Shown here: positions 23,368 through 33,790 of the stretch, piece by piece
Position numbering within the stretch: position 1 is the first letter of the stretch
How the letters are laid out: the number at the start of each line of letters is the position of its first letter
Assembly (NCBI GenBank): GCA_023525975.1
Contig: CM042020.1
Coordinates: 111,585,207-111,649,206 of the forward strand
From: Smallanthus sonchifolius
Taxonomy: Eukaryota; Streptophyta; Magnoliopsida; Asterales; Asteraceae
DNA length: 64,000 nucleotides
Reading direction: 5' to 3'
The notes under the pieces: model-generated
Databases searched by the model: none
What the model was told of the DNA's origin: nothing
What the model saw: only the letters and a program-made list of their open reading frames with translations
Program-made: the position numbers and the translations under genes

Positions 23368-25741
23368 TATATGTTTGTAAAGTTTACTAGAATATACCAT
23401 TTTCAATTATATCATAGGTAGCTAACCTAGTACATGTTACTAAAGCGTTTCGACACCGAAGCTGACTGTTTGTATGTTTGAACTGCCTCCTACCATGACT
23501 ATCGTAATCAATGGTAAATGTTTAGGTCAATGTTACACCCGTTCGACTTCCCGTCGTGTTAGCGCGACTAACGCGGGTGGGGCTTGTCAATGCCCAGTAG
23601 TACTACTCAAGATTACCTCGCTAACCCATATACTAACGGTTCGATAAGTAAGGACTTTCACGATATGTTTGCGCTTAGTACACAAGTGATATAAAATAAA
23701 TGAATAATCTAAATGTTCGTGCCCATGTTTTCTCCCCCAAAGTTTAAAACGTAAGAAAAGGGGCCGTGAAACTCACCTTAGAGTATGTGCGAAAGTAAGC
23801 GAACTTAGAATGCTCGACGACTAACTGCCACCTATAAACACCGGTTTATAAGTGTGTGTTTGTGCAAGATAATACGAACCCTAAGTATCCAAACAATCTC
23901 ATTGTTTTAAGGGTTTAGAAAAGGTTTGTAAGTTTGACCAAGTTTGACTAAGTTTGACTCGACGACCCGTTGGTGACCCGTTTAGTGATTAAATGTTTGT
24001 TTAGTATAATACTTCTATATTATGCACAAATGATCATGCTCACTTAGCAACAAAATCCTATTTGTTCTAACAAGATAGTAAGTTTCCAAAAATAGCAGGT
24101 TTCTATAAATAGAACGTTTCCAAAAATAGCAGGTTTCTATAAATAGAAAGTTTCCAAAAATAGCAGGTTTCTATAAATAGAAAGTTTCGATAGATAGTAA
24201 GCATGTTCGGGTTTCACATCGTCGTTATCATATGCTTGCATGTTTCAATTCAAGTAGCACATAGCAATCATCACAACATGCAAGAATTCTATTCTACCTA
24301 ACTTGTTTGACTCGGTTCCGATAAAGTTTCTATTTTTAACAACCTATGATGAGCATGCGCGTTTTATAATCATCTAGCAAGTTCACACATGTTATCATGT
24401 CATATCAGATACAAAACCATCATCAATAAGCTATAGAAATCGAAACGAGTGAGCGGTTGAAAAACTGAAAACCAAATAAACTTTCTGTTAACAGGTGTCC
24501 CTCGCGCTACGCGAGAGAGGAGAGGGTTCTCCCTCGCGGTACGCGAGAAGATTAGGAACTCGCCCGGTTCACTTGTCCCTCGCGCTACGCGAGAGAATTG
24601 ACCAAGGTTCCTCGCGGTACGCGAGAGGTCCAAAAATACAGCAAATTAAATTAAACATTAGGGTTTAGCCGTTTCTCATGCAATCCAACGATTTCATCAG
24701 TACAAGTTCTCGACTTTTATCATGTTCTACACCATTATAACATTACTAGTTTCATTATTCAACAATTAATCAATCAAATAACACTAGGGTTTAGCAAAAC
24801 ATCATAAATCCACAATTATCATCAAATATCAATCAAGCTTGCAACTTTATTATGAAAATCATCATGTTTGGATGGATCTAGGGTCTGATCTAACTGTAAG
24901 AATCAAAAAGTATTCAAATCGGTTGAAACAACTTACGTGTGGATGTTAGAAACGCAAAGAGGATTCCGAATACGCGTTTAGTTCCAAGATTGAAGCTTGA
25001 ATGAGCGATCCTTGCTTGGTTGCAGGTTTGAAATCATGAGAGAGGGTGAGAGAGAGAGAGAGACGGCGAGATTTGAGAGAGAGAGATAGATTAGGTTGAA
25101 TATTTTATAAAAATCTTTTTATAACATTTGTACGGGCTTCTACTATGGGTTTGGGTAATTACGGGATTTTAATTTAACTTTAACTAATTAACAATTAAAA
25201 CCCTTCTACTAATTATTTTTTATAAAACTCATACTTTATAAAAATAGCAGATAATTTAACTGTCCGGTAAATCTACGCGGTTAAACGAACGTTCACGTAT
25301 TTCACAGATAATTCACGTAGCACGTAAAAACACATAATTTATATAAACTATAAATTATTTATTGCTTGAACTGTTATTAATTAATTATCACCAACGTTCC
25401 GGGTTCGACTCGTGTGTGATCCGGTAATTCTACGGTCTACCGATGCGTGAGTGTTTGTGCGAAACTGACGCATCTAATCAATCCTAATTAAATGTGATGC
25501 ATGCGTGACTGTTCGAGGTAACTGAGTTTGAATGCATAACTGTTTGAGATAACGTGTTTGAGTTAACGGAGTTAACCTGAAAATATCAGATGTCACATCA
25601 TCCCCTTGTTGAAAGAATTTTCGTCCCGAAAATTAAGCGAAGTCAGTAACGTCTGAAACAAAAGTTTGGGTTTCGTTAAACGTCTGAAACAAAAGTTTGG
25701 GTTTCGTTAAACGTCTGAAACAAAAGTTTGGGTTTGTCACA
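23368..25741 (-). repeat. Truncated gypsy LTR, right copy (original 5' LTR)
   Basis: This copy carries about eight substitutions and one extra T relative to the other two (for example near 23695, 24711, 24829, 25036, 25064, 25460 and 25584). That fits it being the partner LTR of the original insertion. It ends in TTTGTCACA at 25741, followed by the duplication GTATC. Confidence 0.9.
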
Positions 25742-26377
25742 GTATCAAACTTGAACAAAAATGTTTTGAGTCTAACTAAACTAATTGATCTAGGTTTTGT
25801 TTTCACTTTTGACGGTGATGTTTGTTATTTCAAAGGTATGTTTGACAAAGAGGACACTTGTGAAGTTAATGAAGAAATTGGAAGTAATCAAGATGATCAT
25901 GAGAATAACTTTATGGAAAACTTCTATAAAACCCTAGACGACAATACCATTTACGAGATAGAAAAGGCTAAAATGAAAGCCTATCTCGAGGGATATTATG
26001 ATCGTGCCTTTGAGGGTTTAGAAGATGATGAAGTTGTTACACATGACCCGGTTCCCACAAAAGATGCAAAAAGTTACAAACATGTATGAACTTGCATGGG
26101 TGACATTCCTTGATACGTTACATATTCCTTCATACGTAATATCAAGTAAGGAATATCTAAGGGAACAATTTGCCAAATTTGTGAAATGGTTTTATGAAGA
26201 ACATTTCTAACAACATAAAAAACAATATCCAACCACTTTACCTAATGATACTCCTATTGATTTATACATGACCGTGGAAGAATTAGGAGGAAAGAAAAAG
26301 GTTGGTAATGAAGCAAAATGGCCCGAGGTTGCAAAAAGGCTCGGATTTGAGAATACTTATGGTCCAAACTTGAACAT
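25742..26377 (+). pseudogene. Retroelement ORF part 2: linker and ARID domain
   Basis: This continues the frame broken at 13109 (NLNKNVLSLTKLIDLGF). An acidic linker follows (GSNQDDHENNFMENF), then a segment ending in an ARID-like domain with DLYMTVEELGG and WPEVAKRLGF. ARID domains bind DNA, often AT-rich, and are normally found in chromatin remodellers and transcription factors. Lesions are a frameshift near 26085 and an in-frame TAA at 26208-26210. The ARID domain is cut at NLNI by the solo LTR at 26378 and resumes at 28375. The ARID call rests on the spacing of L, Y, GG, V, W, VA, LG and downstream Y residues. Confidence 0.7.
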
Positions 26378-28374
26378 TGTGACACCCACATCCCGGATCA
26401 CCCGAGATGCCGACCACTTGTCGGATTTACTCATGAACATATAGTAAACAGATATCATACACAGCGGAAGTCTTTAAAATACTATTTTATATCATAAATT
26501 GTTTAATGTATATTCTAAAGAAAGTACAACATAACTATTCTAATGCCAGTTGCCAAATATGCGAGATAGCCCGCCAGGTTCCTCTATTCTAGCCCCCTGC
26601 CTTGACTGCTGGAAGCTACATCTTTACCTGACACACATGCTTAAACATCTGTCAGCTTACGCTTGTGAGTTCTAAGTTTTAGTCAAAATATCTTTGACCT
26701 CTTTCTCTTTCATAAATGGATTTATATGACACGCATTCAAAACATCACATTAACTTCTTGCCCAAACATAATACTTTAAACTTGCACACTTGTCTTTCCT
26801 GAGGTCACGTTAACCTCTAAGTGGTCGTCACCACTTATACATACCCTTGCACAAGGTGTCTATACTACATCCCACAAAGAAATGTAGTACTTCTCTACGT
26901 CTTAAGTTGCAAGATATCATGTGGCATTTGGCCAGACATGGCAAAAATCTTTTCTTTCTTTACAGGCCAATATTGTCAAAATATTTGACATGGCAAAACA
27001 TACCAAAACTCTATCTCTTTCTCTATACTTTTTGTCAAGACATTAAATATCAAGACCTCTACAAGTCAAGGTAAAACCCTGACTTCTCTGCCATTACTTA
27101 TCTGGGCACACCATGATAAGTTCTAAAACGTTTTACGTGTCAAAACCATTTTCTTCCCATAGTCTTTATAATGTGAAATCATGCCAAAAGGCAAGCTTCC
27201 ATTCTAACCATTTCTTTCAAAACCATTACTTATCTTAAATCCTTATAAAGGTTTCTCCATGATATATTAAAGAAGACAAGGTGGTTATCCTCCCAGAGTA
27301 GTACCTCCAACAGAGATGTTCCCAGGAAAGAATGACGGGTACAGGAGGGATTTATACACCACTCTTTTCTTAGACAGAACATTCTGTTTGCCAGATAACT
27401 ACATACCGGTTGGATGGTTACCCAATACTTCTTTGATGTTTCATGAGTACTCCGTTACTTAGTTTTGAGATTTAAAACATCTTTCATACATAACGTCTTG
27501 CAACACATGAATGATATCCCAAATATTTAAATCAAGGTATATAGCATTTATGTAAAATCTTCTAGCATGCATACCGGCCCAAAAACATTTAAGTAAAGCA
27601 TTTAAAAAGGGCCTCATACAACTCACCTCTAACTTCCTCCTCCTTCACACAAATTCTTTCGTGCTAATGTAAACGGCACAATGATTGGGATCAGAGTCCT
27701 AAGTCATTATAACATTACTTAATCATAAGTTCCTAGCTCAACCAAGTCATTAGGAACTAGGCAGAACCTTACCTAAGAACTATCTCCTTCGTATTGGGGT
27801 CGAAAAGCTGGAAATCTGACTTCTCTATGCGAACCGGGGCTCCTTGGCATGCTTACCGAGGTTAAGTGTGTGTTTTGCTGTGTGGGATCTTTCAAAATCG
27901 ATCACAAGTCCCATCTATTTATAGGCTGCCTGATGGTTCCATAGCAGACCGCTATCCCTACACCCGTCGGTCCGCTATCTAGTGTAGCGGTTTATTTTGC
28001 TTAGTGGGTACATAACGGACCGTTATACTTCCCATATCGGTCCGAAATGAATGAATTGTGACTAGCGGACCGCAATGGATCCCATGTCGGTCAGACATCG
28101 ATCCACCACGTGTCAGTCTTCAATGATTAGTCACCCGACATGTGTCACTTCCCGGTTGATTCCTTACCCTCTACATAGCGGACCGATGTCTCTACAGATG
28201 TCAGTCCGACATCTGTCCACTTTCATAATTTTTCACTTTTAGTCCCTGAACTTTGATTCAATAGCACTTTAACCCCTTGTACTTTAATATAATGTCTTTT
28301 AAACTCCTAGGGTTTTATAAAATGACAACTTTAATCCCTCCACTTATATTTCTTTTAAAAATTGGGTTGTTACA
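26378..28374. mobile_element. Solo LTR, probably Ty3/gypsy
   Basis: 1,997 bp from TGTGACACCC to GGGTTGTTACA, flanked by the 5-bp duplication AACAT (26373-26377 and 28375-28379). No internal region or second LTR is present, so this is a solo LTR left by LTR-LTR recombination. The minus-strand start resembles the LTR at 1852-3185. Between about 27940 and 28200 it carries iterated TAGCGGACCGCTA-type palindromes. Confidence 0.9.
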
Positions 28375-28668
28375 AACATAATCTATGAAGGTTACATGGA
28401 ATTGATGTCCTGGAAAGATTCGGTTATGAAATACAAGGAGAAGGAACTTGGTGAAACAAGTGGAACTCATATGCAAGAATCTGAAGCAAAAGGTAAAGAT
28501 GATGGCAAGGCAACAAAGGAAGAAAGTCATATGGAGGATACTGTCCAAATCGAAGATCAAACGGCTGCCCCAACAAAAGAATACATCGGGGCTGTTGTGG
28601 ATAACACCGAAGGTCAAGTTACCGTGATGATTGAAGAGAAAAAATCCATTGATGATGCAAGGAATTGA
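28375..28668 (+). pseudogene. Retroelement ORF part 3: end of ARID domain and acidic tail
   Basis: The frame resumes after the solo LTR with IYEGYMELMSW, the C-terminal helix region expected for ARID. A lysine- and glutamate-rich tail follows (EKELGETSGTHM, DNTEGQVTVMIEEK), to a stop at 28668. A second acidic stretch in another frame (28631-28834) suggests a further frameshift close to the original C-terminus. Confidence 0.65.
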
Positions 28669-28809
28669 AGATGCTGAATTTGAAGATGATTTTATCTTTG
28701 ATGGACTTGATGACATTGAAGACCTGGATGATTTCACGGTGATTCTTGACAACGACCGAAATGAAGACATGATGACTCAAATTGATGATGAAGGTCTGCC
28801 TAAACAAGG

Positions 28810-28824
28810 ATTAGGGGGGAATAT
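28810..28824 (+). other. Polypurine tract before the right LTR
   Basis: The sequence GATTAGGGGGGAATAT lies directly before the LTR start TGAAACG at 28825, as expected for the plus-strand priming site of an LTR retrotransposon. It shows that the following LTR is a 3' LTR for the ARID element. Confidence 0.75.
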
Positions 28825-29250
28825 TGAAACGTAATCCTTGTTTAGAATTAGTTGGTCTACACATTTATGTTTATGTTTTATAGGGTCAGAACTTATTATT
28901 TGTATTTATGGGCTGGAACCTAATAGATAAGCCCAAGTAGTAAGTCCAGTTTATTAGGCTTAGTTATATGTTTGATTCGTCAGAAAAGGAACGGCGTTTA
29001 GCGGTTGTGGAACCAAACGACGCAATGTTTCTTTGCAACGTTTCTACAGTATTTAACCCTCATATGTGTCGATCAAATATTTGTAATCTCTTCTTGTATT
29101 TTCTGCAGTTGTTAATACAAGTTTTTGTTTGTTATTATCCCTCTCAATTTCCTCTAAATACACAGTATTGTGTGTGAGTGTTTGTGTTGAAAAGAATGGC
29201 ACCAATCAAAGAAACTAAATCAAAGCATTCTGGGATCAAGAAGTCTATCA
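28825..29250 (+). mobile_element. 3' LTR of the ARID-carrying retroelement
   Basis: Pair of 12030-12441. Instead of genomic flank it is followed by a damaged primer site and about 35 bp of leader (to about 29286), and then by unrelated copia integrase sequence. The right end may therefore have once been LTR-int-LTR-int, later recombined with the copia element. The open frame at 28968-29177 lies inside the LTR and is not a gene. Confidence 0.8.
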
Positions 29251-29285
29251 CTGGTATAAGAGCCACGGTGAAACAAAGTCGCATA

Positions 29286-31558
29286 GTATAGCCAGACAAC
29301 TTACATCACCTTATTCCCCACAACAAAATGTTGTGGTTGAACGTAGAAACAGAACCATGTTGTCTACTACACGTAGCATTATGAAAGCTATGTCATTGCC
29401 TCAAATTTTGGGGTGAAGCTGTAAGGCATACCATATATGTGCTTAATAGAATTCTAACAAAAGCACTGAAAGATGCTACACCTTTTGAAGCATTCAAAGG
29501 TAGAAAACCCAATTTAAAACACTTAAAGGTTTTTGAGTGCGTAGCATATGCAAAGGTACCATATAATCATCTAACAAAATTGGATGATAGAAGTGTTAAA
29601 ATGGTATACTTAGGAGTCGAGGAAGGATCTAAAGCATGTAGACTTTTTGATCTAACGACTGGAAAAATTTGCATCAGTAGGGATGTCAATTTTTTGGAAA
29701 AGGAATCATGGAATTGGGAAGATTACATAAGTATGGTTGGAGGAGAAGAACCCGAATGGGTAGATTTTGTTATTAATAACAACATGACCGAGCTTTCTCA
29801 AGAAATTGATGAAACAATCCCTGTGACAACAGAGGATGATCATATAGGGGATAATAACCAAGATCCATTATCTCCTAGATCACCAAATACTCCTATCACA
29901 CCTTCAACATACAGTTATGAGCCTAACACAGCCGAAGTTACTGAATGTGGACCAATTACTGACAGCTCAACCAATCCTTTCGAGCATACATCGTTACAAG
30001 GTTTTAAACCTTTGGAAGATGTGTATAAGAAGGCTCAAAAGGTCAATGTTGATAAAAATGAATTACTATTGGCAGAAGAAGAACCTCATAATTATAAAGA
30101 GGCGGCCAAGGATAAGAAATGGATTGAGGCTATGCAAGCCGAATTAGAGTCAATCAATAAGAATAATACTTGGAAATTGACCAAGTTACCTGAACATCAT
30201 AAGGCAATTGGCCTTAAATGGGTATTCAAAACTAAGAAAGATGCGAGTGGTGCAATCATAAAGCATAAGGCTAGTTTAGTAGCCAAAGGCTATATACAAG
30301 AGCACGGTATAGACTTTGATGAATTCTTTGCTCCTGTAGCCCGCATAGAAATGGTTCACCTCATCTTGGCTCTCGCAGCATTTAATGAATGGGAAGTACA
30401 TCACCTTGATGTAAAATCCACTTTCTTACACGGCGAACTTAAAGAAGAAGTCTATGTCTCACAACCAGAAGGGTTTATGAAACCTGAAAATGCATGGAAG
30501 GTCTATAAACTTTCTAAGGCATTGTATGGACTTAGATAAGCACCACGTGCATGGAATGTGAAACTTGATCACAGCTTGAAATCACTTGATTTCAAGAAAT
30601 GCACATTGGAACAAGCAATCTATACAAAGAAAAGTAAAAACTTATATTTTACTTGTTGGAGTCTATGTTGATGATCTCAGAGTTACTGGTACTCCAAAGA
30701 AAGAGATAAACTTGTTCAAATCTTAGATGGAAGAGAAATTTAAGATGAGTGACTTAGGGTTACTATCATACTATCTTGGTATAGAAGTCACACAATCAGG
30801 GGGTGAAATCTCTATGCAAGCCTGATATATCACTAAGATATTACAGAATGCTGGAATGCTAGATAGTAATGAAACCAAGATCCCAATGAACCCTTGTACA
30901 TTGTTAACCAAGACCTAGGGTGGAAAATTGGTGGATCCTACTGAATATAGGAGTCTGATTGGATGTTTAAGGTATTTACTTCATACTAGACCAGACTTAT
31001 GCTAGCCATACATCAAATCCTTCGTTACATCAAAGGTACAAAGGACTTTGGTATAACTTATAAGAAAAATGGAGGATGCAAGATAACAGGAGTGATAGCA
31101 GTTATGGAGTTAATGCCGAAGAAGGAAATTGTACTACAGTAATAGTATTCTACTTTGGTAACTCACCCATAACTTGGTGCACACAAAAACAACAAATCGT
31201 GGCACTCTCTTCATGTGAATCTGAATTCATGGATGCAACTGTTGCTGCATGTCAAGCTTTGTGGCTGAAAAGACTACTTAGTGAAATCACTAGTTGGAAG
31301 GAAGAAAAGATCACTATATATGTTGTCAACATATCTGCTATAGCATTAATGAAGAACCCAGTGTTTCATGGAAGAAGCAAGCATATTAACACACGTTATT
31401 AGTTCATAAGGGAATGTGTTGAGAATGATCACATCATCGTGGAACACATAAGTGGAGAACTCCAAAGAGCAGACACTCTGATAAAGGCATTAGCAAGGAT
31501 CAAGTTTGCTACAATGCGGGAACTACTTGGCGTTCAAGATCTACTTGTTCGTGCTTAG
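29286..31558 (+). pseudogene. Ty1/copia pol fragment (integrase to RNase H)
   Basis: The fragment begins inside integrase (RQLTSPYSPQQN, then ERRNRTMLS). The longest open part, 29439-30539, contains the integrase C-terminus (ATPFEAFKGRKPNLKHLKVF) and the RT start (LKWVFKTKKDASG, FAPVARIEMVHLILALAA, HHLDVKSTFLHGELKEEVYV). RT continues through several stops, with the catalytic VYVDDL near 30665-30680. RNase H is seen at 31076-31402 (IVALSSCESEFMDAT, HGRSKHINTRY). At least eight stops or frameshifts are visible between 30538 and 31403. The 5' LTR, gag, protease and integrase N-terminus are absent. A polypurine tract (TTAGGGGGTGAA) precedes the LTR at 31567. Confidence 0.85.
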
Positions 31559-31566
31559 GGGGTGAA

Positions 31567-31944
31567 TGTTAGACTAATCCCTTCAAGTTAAAGTTTAGGG
31601 TTAGATATGTCAAAGTGTCAAAGTATGTTTAGTATTTAATTATCTATTATGTAAATTAGAAGGGCTGAACTTGTAATTCCCCTATTGTCAATTAGGATTG
31701 AATCGGTACATTGAACCGATGCGTCAATTCCGTTTGTATATATACCAACTTCTGATCAAATAAAGATATACATACAAATGGAATCGACGCATCGGTTCAA
31801 TGTACCGATTCAATCCTAATTGACAATAGGGGAATTACAAGTTCAGCCCCTCTAATTTACATAATAGATAATTAAATACTAAACATACTTTGACACTTTG
31901 ACATATCTAATCCTAAATTTTAACTTGAAGGGATTAGTCTAACA
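31567..31944. repeat. Head-to-head inverted LTR pair (palindrome)
   Basis: The copia 3' LTR starts TGTTAGACTAATCCC at 31567. After about 180 bp and a spacer of roughly 20 bp, the reverse complement runs back to CTAACA at 31944. The arms differ at about six positions by eye (about 97 percent identical). No second polypurine tract or target duplication is visible, so the inverted arm is not a simple second insertion. Confidence 0.85.
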
Positions 31945-33787
31945 TAGTATGGACCGCAAACTTGATGCAATTAATTAAGCATAGAAAACGAAGTTGTACA
32001 TTAATTTGGTGCTACCCTTCTTGCTTCTTTCTTGGATTGCATTGTGCACACCTAGACGCTTTCACCGGTGATTACACACCCCTTTATGAATTTCCGAAGT
32101 TTTACTTTGGTCAAATGGCACATTAAGCCCCTCATGATATAACGCTGGTTAGTGTTTAGTCAACCATAGTTTGACTTTTTATCACTAAACAACTACGATA
32201 ACAAAAAAAATTTACAATTTCCCCTAACCAAAAAAAGGTTAGAAAATTAATTTTCTTTTTATTAAATTGTATTTTAGGAAATTATTTTTGTTTTTATTAA
32301 ATTGTATCTAATGCTATTACAATGGACTATTGGGATGTTAAAATTTAGGTTTTAAATTTTACGTAAGAGATAAGTGCTTTTTACGTCTCTGTGGTTTAGG
32401 GCTAATTTCATTTTGAGTGCCTAATTCAAAAGAATAGCACTGGTAGCCCCCGAACTTGTCTTTCACTTAAAATCGGAGTCCCTCCATCCAAATTGAGTTA
32501 ACACCAGTTAAAAAAATATGAAATGACTCTTTTGCCCTTGAAAAACAATAAAACTTTACATTTTTTGCAATTGGAGTCCCCCCAAATTAACCCCCTTCTT
32601 CATCATCTTCATCGGATCCATTCCTCCACATCCCTAACCTGCACCACCACCACCACCACTCACCTGCACCACTCTCATTTATATAGGAAACTTCATTTTT
32701 ACAAACAAATCTTAATTTATTTCCACTCTTTTGTTACTTCTAAACTTATATCGCCACCATCAACTCCCTTCCCCTTCTAATACCGCTGCTCATAGAGACA
32801 ACGCCCTTCACAGCCACCGTCGCTCACTTCCACCAGTGACCACAACAACCCCATATCCGGCATCAATCTGTTCGGTCGGCAACAATCTGTTCGGAAGACC
32901 AGCGTCCGCTGTTGTGATCTGATTTTAACACAACAGGGGGACAATCAAATAAGGAAATAACCGGTTGCTTTCTATTAATTCGAGGTAAGACTACAACTGT
33001 GAATTCAACAATATAAAAGGAATGGTTACATTCAAGGAAGAACAATTAAGAAAGGGGATGGGAAGATCTAAGAGTTACAGATTAGGGGATGGGAGAAGAA
33101 GATCATACATTCATCATATTCGTCATATCCCATTCTCTGGTTCTCGCCTCCTTTATATCGTGCACGTTTCTTTCACCGAGCCCCAATTCCATTCAACCTG
33201 TGTTGGGCCTTGAACTGGGCTAGTTGGTTGTGCTAGATGGTTGGGCAGTTCATAACATCCGCTGCTTCGAAGGTCATACCTTCGAGAGAGACCGAATTCG
33301 ATCCGGCATCAATCTGTTAAAGGCCGAATTCGATAACAGCAACATTTAAGCAAACAATCAGAAATTAAAGGCCGAATTAAAAAAAACCTAACTTTGAATA
33401 AGAAGAACAGAAATCGATCACAGATCCGACCTGGAAACGTCGGTCATACCTTCGAGAGAGACCGAATTCGATCCCCTCCATGGCCGTTCTACCTGCAACT
33501 CCTGCCAGACCTTCGAGAGAGACAAATCCGGTTTCAGTGTCTTATGAGAGAGATAGATATCGAATAAAATCATCACGGGTTTTGTATACAACTACTGTAT
33601 CTCTCTTCGCAACCCATCCTTACTTTCTCTCTTAACAATGTAAGTCGAATTTTGAAAAAAATTTGGGGTTTCTCCTCGTTGCTAGTATCATCACCACGTT
33701 TTCTTCACTTGCCATGTGAGTATTTGAGACTTGAGAGTTTTACGTTTTTTGAGAGCTAGAAAATTGTTGTAATCAAACCAATACACC
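31945..33787. other. Intergenic DNA with Mutator-like arm, no gene
   Basis: Around 32373-32590 the sequence resembles the long inverted arms of the element at 40373-41492 (ACGTCTCTGTGGTTTAGG, later CTCTTTTGCCCTTG), but I could not find an opposite arm. The following 32590-32930 is C-, P- and H-codon-rich and low in complexity. At 33255-33530 the phrase ACCTTCGAGAGAGACCGAAT occurs about two and a half times. Open frames at 32523-33213 are not supported. Confidence 0.45.
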
Positions 33788-33790
33788 TAA

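Larger units (their letters stand above)
13110..25741 (-). mobile_element. Ty3/gypsy element, tandem LTR-int-LTR-int-LTR array
   Basis: The array is inserted in the ARID-carrying element with a 5-bp duplication GTATC (13105-13109 and 25742-25746). Its ends are TGTCACACCCC on the left and TTTGTCACA on the right. The order is full LTR 13110-15860, internal 15861-18427, truncated LTR 18428-20800, internal 20801-23367, truncated LTR 23368-25741. The period is 4,940 bp (13488-18427 against 18428-23367) and I see no difference between those two units. A deletion joins the RT coding region directly to a point within the LTR and removes the primer site, gag, protease and start of RT. A polypurine tract (AAGGGGATGA on the minus strand) lies next to the LTR at 15861-15870. 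Confidence 0.9.

Noticed and set aside
28315..28807. Minus-strand frames over the ARID tail
   Set aside because: Shadows of the acidic, lysine-rich plus-strand ORF, with serine-rich antisense composition.
12024..29292. AGTATA on both sides of the ARID element as a target duplication
   Set aside because: It is not adjacent to the LTR termini (five bases from the left LTR, and beyond a leader on the right), so chance or a secondary rearrangement is more likely.
32523..33213. Several frames rich in histidine, proline, serine and threonine
   Set aside because: Low-complexity CCACCA-type codons in three frames, with no recognised domain or splice structure.
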